Assembly (NCBI RefSeq): GCF_017743865.1
Contig: NZ_JAGHRJ010000002.1
Coordinates: 62,001 to 126,000, forward strand
Direction of reading: 5' to 3'
DNA from: Labrenzia sp. R4_2
GTDB taxonomy: Bacteria > Pseudomonadota > Alphaproteobacteria > Rhizobiales > Stappiaceae
Length of the DNA: 64,000 nt
A model generated the notes under the pieces. The model had not been told where the DNA came from, ran no database searches, and saw only the letters and a list, made by a program, of their open reading frames with translations. Made by a program: the position numbers and the translations under genes. Below are positions 1 to 9,169 of this stretch, one piece after another. Position 1 is the first letter of the stretch. Every line of letters starts with the position of its first letter.

Positions 1-642
1 CGAAATGACCAGCTTGGCCGCATCTTCAACGCTCATGTTAAGCTCAATGACGTCTTCTTTGGGAACAAACAGCAAGAAACCGGACGTGGGGTTCGGCGTT
101 GTGGGCAGGAAAACAGACACGGTATCAGCCATGTTCTTCAGCTGCGAAGAGACTTCGCCTTTGGTGTCTGTGGAGATGAACACGATCGCCCACAGGCCCT
201 TCCGTGGATATTCAATCAAGGCAGCCTTGTTAAAACTCGTCCCACGCTGATCAAGTACCGTCTGAAAGATTTGCTTTAAGCCACTGTAAATATTGCGAAC
301 AAGCGGCATTCTGTCGACGAGACGCTCGCCGAAAGAGATCAAACTGCGGCCCAGGAAGTTGGCCGCCAGGAACCCCACGATCGTCAGGACGATCACAGCG
401 ACGATCAGACCGAAACCAGGTATCGAGAACGGCAGATAGGTCTCCGGATTGTAGACCCGCGGGACAAAGGGTTTGACCCAGCTGTCGACCCACTTGATGA
501 ATGTCCAAGTCAGCCACAACGTGATGCCGATCGGCCCGGTGATCACAAGACCTGTCAGAAAATAGTTCCGGACACGCGTTGCGGCATTGGGGCGGTGGGC
601 TACCAAATGCTCATCATCTGCATTATGTTTGTGCTTGCTCAT
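1..642 (-). CDS. DUF502 family membrane protein (partial, C-terminus cut by window edge)
   Basis: The gene reads leftwards from an ATG at 642 and stays open to base 1, giving 214 codons without a stop. The translation starts MSKHKHNADD and has two hydrophobic segments, at about residues 25-45 and 65-90. Between them lies a short extracytoplasmic loop with WVKPFVPRVYNPE. It continues with RMPLVRNIYSGLKQIFQT and a soluble part containing FLPTTPNPTSGFLLFVP, both typical of DUF502 (PF04367) proteins. The family is widespread in proteobacteria and its function is not established. The gene diverges from the DUF454 gene at 785. Only the last residues appear to be missing. Confidence 0.88.
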   Translation of the reverse strand, partial: MSKHKHNADDEHLVAHRPNAATRVRNYFLTGLVITGPIGITLWLTWTFIKWVDSWVKPFVPRVYNPETYLPFSIPGFGLIVAVIVLTIVGFLAANFLGRSLISFGERLVDRMPLVRNIYSGLKQIFQTVLDQRGTSFNKAALIEYPRKGLWAIVFISTDTKGEVSSQLKNMADTVSVFLPTTPNPTSGFLLFVPKEDVIELNMSVEDAAKLVIS

Positions 643-784
643 GAGCGGAACCTGAACATCGTTTGTGAGTTTCCATTTTGCATCCAGCCACCAGCTAGAT
701 AAGTATCTTTATCGCAGCGCGGTATCCTGCGCTTGAATTAATTTTCGGCTTTGACCGCAGTTTCTGCCGGAATCGGAGGCACGA

Positions 785-1177
785 TTGCACCGCACCACGT
801 TCATCATACTCGGACTGGCTTGCGTCGCGGTGGGCATCGTTGGGGCGTTCTTGCCGATTCTGCCCAGCACGATTTTCTTCATTCTTGCAGCCGCTTGTTT
901 TGCAAGATCTTCCCCGAGGCTGGAAAAAAAGATCCTCGATCATCCCGTCTTCGGACCGCCGGTCATATCCTGGCGCGAACACGGCGCCATCCCTTTGAAT
1001 GCCAAGCTCTATGCCATTGCTGGAATGTGCTTCGGGTATGCTCTGTTTTATTGGGGCACTGCACCGCAACTCTGGCTCGCAGCTATAGTCGCGGTGGGTA
1101 TGATCGGATGCGCGATCTATGTTGTGTCCCGTCCGTCTGGCCCAGCTCCCAAAGACCAGGGTGCGGACTCGATGTAA
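785..1177 (+). CDS. DUF454 (YbaN-like) small inner-membrane protein
   Basis: This is a 130-residue protein with three or four hydrophobic segments. The N-terminal half has LGLACVAVGIVGAFLPILPS followed by an FFILAAACFARSSPRLE motif, the signature of DUF454/YbaN (PF04304). The start is a TTG at 785 with GGAGG at 775-779 five bases upstream, and no better ATG is available. The biochemical role of the family is unknown. The gene stands alone, divergent from the DUF502 gene and convergent with the GNAT gene, with only 26 bases between the two stop codons. Confidence 0.85.
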   Translation: MHRTTFIILGLACVAVGIVGAFLPILPSTIFFILAAACFARSSPRLEKKILDHPVFGPPVISWREHGAIPLNAKLYAIAGMCFGYALFYWGTAPQLWLAAIVAVGMIGCAIYVVSRPSGPAPKDQGADSM

Positions 1178-1203
1178 CGCTCATCGCGAACCATCGGCGG
1201 CCA

Positions 1204-1647
1204 TCAGTCGTCCGGAATCAGACGTTTTCCGAAGGCTGCCGACGTTTCAAGCGCATAATCCATGTCCCCATAGAACCTGTGCACGGCGTCATTGTCTTTA
1301 CGAACGAACAAATTGATCTTAGGGCAGCCAAGGCCGGTCAGATAGTCTTCGCACTGCTGCATGAGTTTGCGTCCATATCCGCCGCCTTGGTGTGCGGGAT
1401 CGACACTCAAATAATAAACCGCGCCACGATGGCCATCGTAACCGGTCATCACCGAGCCAATGACTGTCTGGTCCTTGATCAACACAAACAAACGGCTGGC
1501 GTCCACACTGAGACACCGGTCAATGTCATTCTCCGGATCATTCCAAGCGCGCACCAGACCGCATTTTTTCCAAAGCGCGATCACATCCTGGCGGTGCTGT
1601 TCTTTAAACAGGACGATGTCGGACTTATTCGCATCCGGCATGGTCAT
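1204..1647 (-). CDS. GNAT-family N-acetyltransferase (YpeA-like)
   Basis: This 147-residue GNAT protein has the acetyl-CoA pyrophosphate-binding motif A as YYLSVDPAHQGGGYGRKLMQ at about residues 78-97, followed by a C-terminal NLFVRKDNDAVHRFYGDMDY segment typical of motif B. Size and layout match the YpeA group of small acetyltransferases, whose substrates are mostly unknown. Its ATG overlaps the glmS stop codon (ATGA-type overlap, 1644-1647), so it is probably translationally coupled to glmS. The coupling suggests co-expression with hexosamine synthesis but does not identify the substrate. Confidence 0.85.
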   Translation of the reverse strand: MTMPDANKSDIVLFKEQHRQDVIALWKKCGLVRAWNDPENDIDRCLSVDASRLFVLIKDQTVIGSVMTGYDGHRGAVYYLSVDPAHQGGGYGRKLMQQCEDYLTGLGCPKINLFVRKDNDAVHRFYGDMDYALETSAAFGKRLIPDD

Positions 1648-3470
1648 TCGACCGTGACCGACTTGGCAAGGTTGCGCGGCTGATCGACATCAGTGCCCAT
1701 GAAAACGGCCGTATGATACGCAATCATCTGAACCGGCAGGGCGTAGATGATCGGTGCAACGATATCCGACATTTCCGGTAGAATAACTGTGTCCTGCGCA
1801 GCGTTTCCGCTTTCTGCGGCACCCTTTTCATCGGTGATGAGAATAATGCGGCCTCCACGGGCGGCCACTTCCTGCATATTCGAGACGGTCTTCTCAAAAA
1901 TCCGATCATAGGGCGCGATAACGAAAACGGGAATGTTCTCGTCGATCAACGCGATGGGACCGTGCTTCAGTTCACCAGCCGCATAACCCTCCGCGTGGAT
2001 GTAGGAGAGTTCTTTTAGCTTCAGAGCGCCTTCGAGTGCGAGCGGGAAGCTGGTCGACCGGCCGAGATACAGCGCGTTCGTCGCCTGGGACAGCGGCTGC
2101 GACAGTTTTTCGATCGCCTGTTCGCTGGCAAGCGCCTTTAGCGCAAGGCTTGGAACTTCGGTGAGCTCCGCCACGAGTTTTTTCTCGTCTTCTACAGTCA
2201 ACACACCGCGTTCCCGACCGGCCTGTAGGGCAAGTGCGGCCAGGACAGCCAGCTGGCAAGTGAATGCCTTCGTTGAGGCAACGCCAATTTCGGGACCCGC
2301 GATCGTCTGAAACACCACATCCGCTTCGCGGGCGATCGTGCTTTCCGGCACATTGACGACAGCGCCGATGGCAGCCCCCTGCTCCTTGCAATACCGGAGC
2401 GAGGCGAGCGTATCGGCTGTCTCTCCGGATTGGGAAATGAACAGCGCACTGTCCTTGTCGCTCATTGGCGTTTCGCGGTAGCGGAATTCGCTCGCAATAT
2501 CGATGTCGACCGGAAGCCTTGCGTATTTTTCAAACCAGTATTTGGAGACAAGACCGGCGAGATATGCTGTACCGCAGGCGGAAATGACCAGACGGGACAA
2601 GTCCTTGAACTTCATCTTGTCAGCGCCCGCCACCTTGGCTGACTGCACGCCGTAATCCAGATACCGTGACAAGGTGTGACCGAGCACTTCCGGCTGTTCA
2701 TGAATTTCCTTGGCCATGAAGTGCTTGTAATTGCCCTTGTCCATCAGCGCAGCGGTGACAGATGAGCGCGCCTCCGGCCGTGACACGGGTTGATTGGCGG
2801 CATCAAAAATCTCGCAGGACGTCCGGGTCAGGACAGCCCAGTCGCCCTCATCCAGATATGTGATCCGGTCGGTAAACGGTGACAGGGCAATTGCGTCAGA
2901 TCCGAGGAACATTTCACCGTCACCATGACCAACAGCCAGCGGTGATCCCTTGCGGGCACCAATCAGAAGATCGTCTTCACCAGCGAACAGAATGGCGAGT
3001 GCGAACGCTCCATTGAGACGGGGAAGGACTGCGGCAACCGCGTCCTTCGGCGAAAACCCCCTTGCGATCTCAAAATTCAAAAGATGCGCAACAACTTCCG
3101 TGTCGGTCTCCGTGTCAAGGACCGCACCGGCCGCGGTGATCTCATCGCGCAGGTCTAGATAATTTTCGATGATGCCGTTATGGACAACCGCAACACTGCC
3201 TGCCTGATGCGGATGGGCGTTGCCGACCGTCGGTGCCCCATGCGTCGCCCAACGCGTATGACCAATGCCACTGGAGCCCTCCAGCGGTGTCTTTTCAAGC
3301 GCGGCTTCGAGGTTACGCAGCTTTCCTTCCGCACGTCGGCGCTGAAGTTCACCGCCGACGAGCGTCGCAACGCCGGCAGAATCATAACCGCGGTATTCAA
3401 GCCTCTTGAGCGAATCCACAAGCCTCGGCGCCGCTGCAACCCCGCCCAAAATGCCAACAATCCCGCACAT
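1644..3470 (-). CDS. glmS: Glutamine--fructose-6-phosphate aminotransferase (isomerizing)
   Basis: GlmS makes glucosamine-6-phosphate from fructose-6-phosphate and glutamine, the first committed step to UDP-GlcNAc. The protein is 608 residues, the usual length. It starts MCGIVGILGG, so after Met removal Cys is the catalytic N-terminal residue of the class II glutamine amidotransferase domain. GHTRWATHG and an SQSGETADTLAS SIS-domain motif follow, and STKAFTCQ lies in the first SIS domain. The second SIS domain ends in the canonical DQPRNLAKSVTVE tail. It lies 122 bases downstream of glmU on the same strand, an arrangement known in Rhizobiales, and it overlaps the GNAT gene at its 3' end. Confidence 0.97.
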   Translation of the reverse strand: MCGIVGILGGVAAAPRLVDSLKRLEYRGYDSAGVATLVGGELQRRRAEGKLRNLEAALEKTPLEGSSGIGHTRWATHGAPTVGNAHPHQAGSVAVVHNGIIENYLDLRDEITAAGAVLDTETDTEVVAHLLNFEIARGFSPKDAVAAVLPRLNGAFALAILFAGEDDLLIGARKGSPLAVGHGDGEMFLGSDAIALSPFTDRITYLDEGDWAVLTRTSCEIFDAANQPVSRPEARSSVTAALMDKGNYKHFMAKEIHEQPEVLGHTLSRYLDYGVQSAKVAGADKMKFKDLSRLVISACGTAYLAGLVSKYWFEKYARLPVDIDIASEFRYRETPMSDKDSALFISQSGETADTLASLRYCKEQGAAIGAVVNVPESTIAREADVVFQTIAGPEIGVASTKAFTCQLAVLAALALQAGRERGVLTVEDEKKLVAELTEVPSLALKALASEQAIEKLSQPLSQATNALYLGRSTSFPLALEGALKLKELSYIHAEGYAAGELKHGPIALIDENIPVFVIAPYDRIFEKTVSNMQEVAARGGRIILITDEKGAAESGNAAQDTVILPEMSDIVAPIIYALPVQMIAYHTAVFMGTDVDQPRNLAKSVTVE

Positions 3471-3592
3471 GCAGTTATGTTCCCCACATTACCCAAACCA
3501 AATCGTCCGCCCCGATTTAGACGAGGCGGCGTGGCAAATTGAAATCAAAGCTTATTTCAGAAAGTGACAAGCCGGGTCCGCCGGGCACCATG

Positions 3593-4948
3593 TCAGGATT
3601 TCTGATCTTTCGCCTTTTTCAGCTTTTCCCGGAGAACCTTGGCCATCCCGTCCTTGGACTGCTGGCGGGTCCGTCCGAAGGCCATTGCGTCAGCGCCAAC
3701 GTCCTTTGTAATGACGCTCCCCGCGGCAACAAATGCACCATCGCCCAGCGTGACTGGCGCAACAAGGGTAGAGTTCGAACCAACAAACGAGCCGGCCCCA
3801 ATCTCGGTCCGATGCTTCAAAAAGCCATCGTAATTGCAGGTGATCGTCCCTGCCCCGATGTTGGTTGCCGCGCCGATGCTTGCATCACCGACATAGCTGA
3901 GATGATTGGCTTTGGCCCCGTCTCCAAATCTTGCGTTCTTGGCTTCGACGAAGTTGCCCACCCGCACATCTTTTCCAAGGACCGTGCCGGGTCGCAAACG
4001 CGCGTAAGGTCCAACAACTGCGTTGTTCCCGACTTCGGCGCCTTCCAAATGACTGAACGCCCGGATCTGTGCACCGGATCGGACTGTCACACCGGGTCCG
4101 AAAACAACGTTCTGTTCAACGATGACATCAGGATCGATGATCGTGTCGTGGGAAAAAAAGACTGTTTCTGGCGCAAGAAGCGTAACACCGCTTTCCAGAA
4201 CTTCGGCGCGCTTTCGTGATTGAAAATCAGCCTCACAGGCGGCAAGCTGGGACCGTGTATTGATGCCTTGGGTTTCCGCTTCCGTCCCTGCAACAGCGAC
4301 GACCTTCAAACCTTTGGCATTGGCGACTTCAACCGCATCGGTCAGGTAGAATTCACCCTTCGCGTTGTCATTACCAATCGCGCGCATTAATTCGAGTGCA
4401 TGACGGCCACCAAAGCCCATGATACCGGAGTTACAGAAGGTAATTTTCTGCTCTTCCTCGCTGGCTTCCTTTTCTTCCCGGATGGCCAAAAGCCGCCCGT
4501 CTTTCATGAGCATCCGGCCGTACCCAAACGGATTCTCAGCCTCAAATCCGACCACAACCAAGTCTGCACCGTCAGACAGCGATTGGCGGACGTTGCTAAT
4601 TGTTTCCGACGTGACGAGCGGAGCATCTCCAAGAAGCACCAAAACATCGTCGGCGGCATCCTCCAAAGCGGCAGAAGCTGCAAGTGCTGCATGGGCAGTG
4701 CCTAGGCGATCCGTTTGCACAAAACACCGCGCTTCGGGTGCCAGTTTGCCAACGAGTTTTTCAAGCTCCGGCATGTCGGGACCTGTCACAACAGACAGTC
4801 GGCTCGAGCCGGTTTGGCTGAGGACCTTCAGAACATGGCCGACAATCGGCAAGCCGCCCACCGGATGCATGACCTTTGGCAAGTCCGATTTCATGCGGGT
4901 CCCAAGCCCGGCAGCCAGCACCACGGAATGGCAGCTTCGCAATGTCAT
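3593..4948 (-). CDS. glmU: Bifunctional GlmU (GlcN-1-P acetyltransferase / GlcNAc-1-P uridyltransferase)
   Basis: GlmU catalyses the last two steps to UDP-N-acetylglucosamine, the precursor of peptidoglycan and lipid A. The 451-residue protein begins with a nucleotidyltransferase fold carrying LAAGLGTRMKSDLPKV at residues 11-26, then QTDRLGTAHA. The C-terminal half is a left-handed beta helix of hexapeptide repeats, with GNFVEAKNARFGDGAKANHL and GAGTITCNYDGF, which hold acetyltransferase active-site residues. The length is normal. The gene is divergent from the SPOR gene across 184 bases and probably heads a glmU-glmS-GNAT transcription unit. Confidence 0.97.
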   Translation of the reverse strand: MTLRSCHSVVLAAGLGTRMKSDLPKVMHPVGGLPIVGHVLKVLSQTGSSRLSVVTGPDMPELEKLVGKLAPEARCFVQTDRLGTAHAALAASAALEDAADDVLVLLGDAPLVTSETISNVRQSLSDGADLVVVGFEAENPFGYGRMLMKDGRLLAIREEKEASEEEQKITFCNSGIMGFGGRHALELMRAIGNDNAKGEFYLTDAVEVANAKGLKVVAVAGTEAETQGINTRSQLAACEADFQSRKRAEVLESGVTLLAPETVFFSHDTIIDPDVIVEQNVVFGPGVTVRSGAQIRAFSHLEGAEVGNNAVVGPYARLRPGTVLGKDVRVGNFVEAKNARFGDGAKANHLSYVGDASIGAATNIGAGTITCNYDGFLKHRTEIGAGSFVGSNSTLVAPVTLGDGAFVAAGSVITKDVGADAMAFGRTRQQSKDGMAKVLREKLKKAKDQKS

Positions 4949-5132
4949 AAACGCCTCAATTCACTTAACTTGGGCGGCGCGCCCAGTCACTTTGGCCCCT
5001 ATATGCCCCGATCCACAGAACATTGAAAGATCTGAACGGCCTACAGTGCATATTACCGTTTCATTAACCATATTCAGCGCCAAATGAACTACCTTTCGAA
5101 GGATTCGAAGCGAGAATCGGGGAACAGGACAG

Positions 5133-6326
5133 TTGCAGGCGGCCAGGGCCAAAAAACCGGTGCGGGAAAACATCCGCGACACCTTCACGCCATCGCGTGT
5201 CGGTATGCTGTCTTGGGCTTTCGCCGCAATTGTGATGGGCTCCATTGGCATGGCGTCCTACAAATTCGGATCATCCACCTCCGGCTTTGCGCCGGCAGGA
5301 ACACGGGTCGCTGGCTTGCCTCTGCCGCCAGCAGGAGACGTCGGATCCACGGCATCCATCCGATCCTACACGAGCCCGAACGCTGTCGAAGTGCTTCATA
5401 TGCCTGCACAAACAGCTTCTTCAGAACCCTCCGCGTTGGATCAGAGCCAGATTGCTGTACTGCAGGATCAGATTGCCCGCTTACGCCGCCGACTGAGCAC
5501 GATGAGTGAGCAGAATGACGGCTATTCCCGCCGCATTGCTGCACTTGAATCGGAACTTTCGCGACCAGTAGCCGCGATCCCGGCTCAAGAAACCCAGACC
5601 TCTTCCACAACGGCATCCTTCATGAAGGACCCTGCTGTTCCTGATCTTGCGGATGCGTCCGACATCAAACGTCCGATGGCTCCTCTGCCAAAACCGCAAG
5701 CAACGAAGAATATCCAAACCGCTGCGCTTGAAGCGCCGTCATCTACAGATCAGCAAAGTGAACGGCGCCCGCCCTCCCGGCGGATAACCATTCATTCCGG
5801 GCAAGCAACACCGGCCTATGAACCGCCGATTACCTCCCAAGCTCCGGTAAAAATCGTTCAACTTCCTTCGGCAGAGACAACTCCGATAACGACGGGATCC
5901 ATTCCGCAGGCAGACACTCTGTTGCCTCAAGAGGACTTCGACAGCACTCCGGCTGGAACAAGTTTGCGGCCCAAAATCATTGTTCCATCCAATGGCGTCG
6001 GAACTCTGCGCGGCGGGGGATCAAGCACGCTCAAGCGGAGTGACTTCGGTGCAATTGTCGGCCATTATGCGTCGCTTGCCGAAGCCGCAAATGCCTGGTC
6101 GAACTTCCGGGAACAAAATGAAGAACGCATGCAGGATCTCCGGCCGCTCATAAAGGAACGCGCTGCTGAAGGCGGCGTCTCACTCCTGATTGGGCCGTTT
6201 GGAAACGCTGCAGATGCAGCAGCTGCTTGTTATTACCTTCTTGACGTGACCAACGTCTGCCAGCCTGCGCTCTATAACGGAGCCCCGATGGTCTCTGCGG
6301 CCGACTTCCCGCAACAGACCTTCTAA
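5133..6326 (+). CDS. SPOR-like, single-pass inner-membrane protein
   Basis: This 397-residue protein has a short basic N-terminus, one membrane segment (about residues 25-45, LSWAFAAIVMG), a possible short coiled coil (IAVLQDQIARLRRRLSTMSE, about 109-128) and a long low-complexity Pro/Ser/Thr stretch. The C-terminal domain of about 80 residues (GAIVGHYASLAEAANAWSNF ... LLIGPFGNAADAAAACYYL) resembles a SPOR peptidoglycan-binding domain, though divergent. The chosen start is a TTG with GGGGAACAGG upstream; an ATG at 5205 would cut directly into the membrane segment. It is a type II membrane protein with a periplasmic C-terminus, probably bound to septal or denuded glycan. It is divergent from glmU. 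Confidence 0.75.
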   Translation: MQAARAKKPVRENIRDTFTPSRVGMLSWAFAAIVMGSIGMASYKFGSSTSGFAPAGTRVAGLPLPPAGDVGSTASIRSYTSPNAVEVLHMPAQTASSEPSALDQSQIAVLQDQIARLRRRLSTMSEQNDGYSRRIAALESELSRPVAAIPAQETQTSSTTASFMKDPAVPDLADASDIKRPMAPLPKPQATKNIQTAALEAPSSTDQQSERRPPSRRITIHSGQATPAYEPPITSQAPVKIVQLPSAETTPITTGSIPQADTLLPQEDFDSTPAGTSLRPKIIVPSNGVGTLRGGGSSTLKRSDFGAIVGHYASLAEAANAWSNFREQNEERMQDLRPLIKERAAEGGVSLLIGPFGNAADAAAACYYLLDVTNVCQPALYNGAPMVSAADFPQQTF

Positions 6327-6356
6327 AGCTGCCACCGTCCAATCGCGCCTCGGCAG

Positions 6357-7097
6357 TTAGCCGATGTATTGGAATGCCGGGAATGTTTCCAAAAGCCAGT
6401 AAGAAAAAACGGCCATCTGCCCGGTCAGGAACATAATCCCTGTCAGAACGAGGACACCACCCATGGCCTTTTCAACGGTGCCCATGTGCTTGCGGAAGCG
6501 CTTCATGAACCGCAGGAAGGGCTTGGCAAACAACGCCGCGATCAGAAACGGAATCCCGAGGCCCATGGCATAGGCGGTCAGAAGAACCGTTCCCTGCAGC
6601 ACCGTATCCTTGGCGCCGGCAACAAACAGGATTGCAGCCAAGATAGGCCCAACGCAGGGTGTCCAGCCAAATCCGAACGCAAGTCCAATGACATAAGCGC
6701 CCATCGGGCCTGCGGGTTTCTGGTCCACATGCACGCGGGCCTCCTTGTAAAGAAGACCGATCTTGAACACGCCAAGGAAGTGCAAACCCATCACGATGAT
6801 GGCTGCCCCGGCGATATATCCAAGATAATCCAGATACATACGTATGAATTGACCCAGGAAGCTTGCGGTGGCGCCGAGGAGAACGAAGACCGTCGAGAAG
6901 CCCAGCACAAAAACCAAGGCGCTGAAGAAAACACGACGCGAGGCGGCCTCGTCAGTGTCGTCTTCACCCGTTAACTGATCCAGTGAGACCCCGGCGAGAT
7001 ATCCGAGATAAGGCGGCACAAGCGGCAGAACGCATGGAGACACGAAAGATAGGACCCCGGCAAGGAGGGCGCCGATGATGGTGACGTCTTGGATCAT
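6357..7097 (-). CDS. ccdA: Cytochrome c biogenesis protein CcdA (DsbD-like transmembrane domain)
   Basis: CcdA carries reducing equivalents across the inner membrane to periplasmic thioredoxin-like proteins for cytochrome c maturation or disulfide repair. The 246-residue protein has about six hydrophobic helices and the two conserved cysteine motifs of the family: LSFVSPCVLPLVPPYLGYL near the N-terminus and FGFGWTPCVGPILAAIL near residue 150. The length is normal for CcdA and shorter than DsbD. No periplasmic partner (TlpA, CcmG) is adjacent. The gene converges on the SPOR gene with 30 bases between stops. Confidence 0.93.
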   Translation of the reverse strand: MIQDVTIIGALLAGVLSFVSPCVLPLVPPYLGYLAGVSLDQLTGEDDTDEAASRRVFFSALVFVLGFSTVFVLLGATASFLGQFIRMYLDYLGYIAGAAIIVMGLHFLGVFKIGLLYKEARVHVDQKPAGPMGAYVIGLAFGFGWTPCVGPILAAILFVAGAKDTVLQGTVLLTAYAMGLGIPFLIAALFAKPFLRFMKRFRKHMGTVEKAMGGVLVLTGIMFLTGQMAVFSYWLLETFPAFQYIG

Positions 7098-7239
7098 TCC
7101 AGAAAATATTCCCTGTGGGCCGAAGCGGTCTTATTTCAATGTGTGTCTTTTATCCGGGCCAAGCTGCCGACACAAACACGCCCTGGTCACCATTTGGCGA
7201 GCGGTTATGTTAAACGCTTGTTCTTTGGGTACAGACGTT

Positions 7240-8229
7240 TCAGGGCAAATAGCCTTGATCCTGATAAAATTGCACTGCGCCAAGGTGTAGCGGTGCTTCC
7301 GTTGCAGTTTCAACAAACTGGGTGCCGGCCATATCTCCAAGTGCCGGATGAACCGTGTTGAATGCCTCTAGGTCGGCCAAAAGAGAACTCAGAACGGTAG
7401 AAACCACGTGAGCAGGCATTTGTTCAACCGTGACAAGCAACGCGCGCGTCCCGATCGTTGTGACCGCGCTGCTCTCACCGTAGGCCCCTGAAGGGATCTC
7501 CGCAGTTCGGTAATACGGTGCGTCTTTCACCATCGCGGCTGAGATGTTCGACCCGATTTCAATAAAGCGGACGGGGCACACCTCTTGAGTTTCCTCTATG
7601 ACCCCGGCTGGATGGCCAATCACAACAAAATACGCGTCGATTTCGCCCGAACACAGCGCCTCCCCCAACCCCGAAAGATCTTCTTGTGAAATTGCTGCGC
7701 GATCTTCCTCCGTCCAGGGAAGGTATTGCGATAACTGACCCCAGGTCGCGGCAGAACCTGAGCCCGCCGGACCGATGTTGATGCGCCGTCCTTTCAGGTC
7801 AGAGAGGTCCATGAAACCAGAATCTGCTCGCACGACGATGGCTGCCATTTCGGTATGCAGTCCGGCAACAACCCTCAGATCCGCCATGGGCCCGATTTCT
7901 GCAAATACGGATGTTCCCAAATAAGCATGGTGTTGCCAGTCGGCCTGAACGATCGCGAATTCAACGTCGCGATCCCGAAGTTGTTTGAGGCTCCCAACCG
8001 ATCCGCGGCCAGCTTCAGCAGCACACCGCACGCCGTGCTCAGACCGGCTTTCGTTGACGGCCCGGCAGATCGCAGTGCCCGCCGGATGGTAGACACCGGT
8101 CACTCCGCCTGTGGCCAATGTAAGAAACACTTGGTCCTTTGCAGCGGCCGGTGCGGTCAAAGCAATACAGCAAATACTTGCAGCGGCGATGAGATAGCGG
8201 TTGCTCGGGATTTGCGCGATCAAGGTCAT
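7240..8229 (-). CDS. TAXI-family TRAP-type solute-binding periplasmic protein
   Basis: The chosen start is the ATG at 8229, with AGAAGG just upstream; a longer frame to 8280 is open. This gives a 329-residue protein with a signal peptide (RYLIAAASICCIALTAPAAA). The mature protein begins with FLTLATGGVTGVYHPAG, the hallmark of TAXI (TRAP-associated extracytoplasmic immunogenic, PF16868) binding proteins. It continues with VEFAIVQADWQHHAYLG and GRRINIGPAGSGSAATW. Such proteins deliver organic acids to a fused TRAP permease, but no permease gene is visible in this window. It may work with a distant permease or act as a sensor-type binding protein. It is followed by ccdA after 142 bases. Confidence 0.87.
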   Translation of the reverse strand: MTLIAQIPSNRYLIAAASICCIALTAPAAAKDQVFLTLATGGVTGVYHPAGTAICRAVNESRSEHGVRCAAEAGRGSVGSLKQLRDRDVEFAIVQADWQHHAYLGTSVFAEIGPMADLRVVAGLHTEMAAIVVRADSGFMDLSDLKGRRINIGPAGSGSAATWGQLSQYLPWTEEDRAAISQEDLSGLGEALCSGEIDAYFVVIGHPAGVIEETQEVCPVRFIEIGSNISAAMVKDAPYYRTAEIPSGAYGESSAVTTIGTRALLVTVEQMPAHVVSTVLSSLLADLEAFNTVHPALGDMAGTQFVETATEAPLHLGAVQFYQDQGYLP

Positions 8230-8506
8230 GACCTTCTTGCCTAATGCACACGCACGCGCCAGTGTCTGATACCGTAGCACACTTCACCTCTTCCAAATGC
8301 TGATGCTGTGACTGCACCCATACCAAAGAGATGAAGCCGCGGCCAGATAAGGCAACAGCCGTTCGACACCGGGGTTATATTTCCCGGCCATGTTTGTCGT
8401 GTGAGCCGCGTCCCGGCTGCAAATGGAACCGTAAAACGCGATGTCATACCTGTTTGCTTGGGGAGGAATTGAGCCAACTAAAACCAGGGCCGCGGCGTGG
8501 GCCGCC

Positions 8507-8800
8507 TCAGTTGATGCGCCCGCCGTCGATCACCGCAAAAATCTGGCCCTTCAGAGAATCTTCTGACTCGCCATTGCGAAGCCCCTCACGCCACTGATCA
8601 ATAATCAAACGTAAGCTGAGCGTTTCCCGGTCATTTGGTAGATCTTTTACAAAGGCGGCAAAAAAACTGTCCAGACGCTCCCGATCGAGCACCCCTTGAT
8701 CAATCAATGCATGGATCAACGTCATTGTCGCCGCAATATGGCCTTTAACGAAATCAAACTCGATCGAGCTCATCTGCGTCTCATTATTATTTGTGTACAT
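8507..8800 (-). CDS. Small protein of unknown function
   Basis: A 97-residue frame runs from the ATG at 8800, which has AGAGG about five bases upstream; a TTG at 8824 and an ATG at 8773 are alternatives. The product is acidic and predicted helical, without a signal peptide, cysteines or a membrane segment. It contains FVKGHIAATMTLIHALIDQG and LDSFFAAFVKDLPNDRE, reading like a small helical-bundle protein. I recognise no family. Codon use is ordinary for the region, and it has a plausible ribosome site and an AT-rich upstream region that could hold a promoter. It lies 277 bases upstream of the TAXI gene on the same strand. Confidence 0.6.
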   Translation of the reverse strand: MYTNNNETQMSSIEFDFVKGHIAATMTLIHALIDQGVLDRERLDSFFAAFVKDLPNDRETLSLRLIIDQWREGLRNGESEDSLKGQIFAVIDGGRIN

Positions 8801-9010
8801 GTAGCCTCTCAATGTTGACACCAAGCTACAGCACTAGAGAACACGCCGCTAGATGACAGTTTTCGCAGTAGAAAAGAAAATATTTTCATAAATATGAATC
8901 AAATGAAGTCGTGATTATGTAATCATTGGAACACGGAACAGCGTATGTTCACCATCAGTACCGATATACTTTACAAGCCTATCTGATACCTTTTCCTAAT
9001 CAGTTTTGAC

Positions 9011-9028
9011 GTGGAATGATCATTCTAC
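9011..9028. promoter_or_regulatory. 18-bp near-palindrome, possible regulator binding site
   Basis: GTGGAATGATCATTCTAC reads the same on both strands except for one mismatched pair (GTGGAATGA against TCATTCTAC). It has the size of a dimeric regulator operator. It lies about 160 bases before tRNA-Lys and about 210 bases upstream of the leftward small gene. No regulator can be named. Confidence 0.35.
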
Positions 9029-9082
9029 CCACACCCCTCCCCGCATTTTTTACAGTCCTGTAGAAAAAATCAAAATTGCCTC

Positions 9083-9111
9083 TTGCATTGTGTCCAGTGA
9101 CGGCATAAACA
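9083..9111 (+). promoter_or_regulatory. Candidate promoter of tRNA-Lys
   Basis: TTGCAT (9083-9088) and TAAACA (9106-9111) are separated by 17 bases and followed by a GC-rich stretch. A transcript starting near 9118 would give a leader of about 50 bases before the tRNA. The match is moderate, and the call depends on the spacing and position. Confidence 0.35.
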
Positions 9112-9169
9112 CAGCGCCACCGACGAGATGCGGCGCAAACGCGGCGCCAAAAAACGTCGGTTTTGGTGA

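Larger units (their letters stand above)
8825..9169. other. AT-rich intergenic region between a small unknown gene and tRNA-Lys
   Basis: I see no credible coding frame here. The left part is AT-rich (8860-8930) and probably carries the promoter of the small unknown gene reading left. An 18-base near-palindrome lies at 9011-9028. A candidate tRNA promoter sits at 9083-9111. Confidence 0.6.

Noticed and set aside
751..1683. A 310-residue forward open frame
   Set aside because: It overlaps the DUF454 gene in another frame and runs antisense to the GNAT gene, both of which match families.
8931..8945. GAAC-N3-GAAC as a possible LexA box
   Set aside because: The alphaproteobacterial LexA site is a GTTC/GAAC direct repeat with seven bases between; three bases do not fit.
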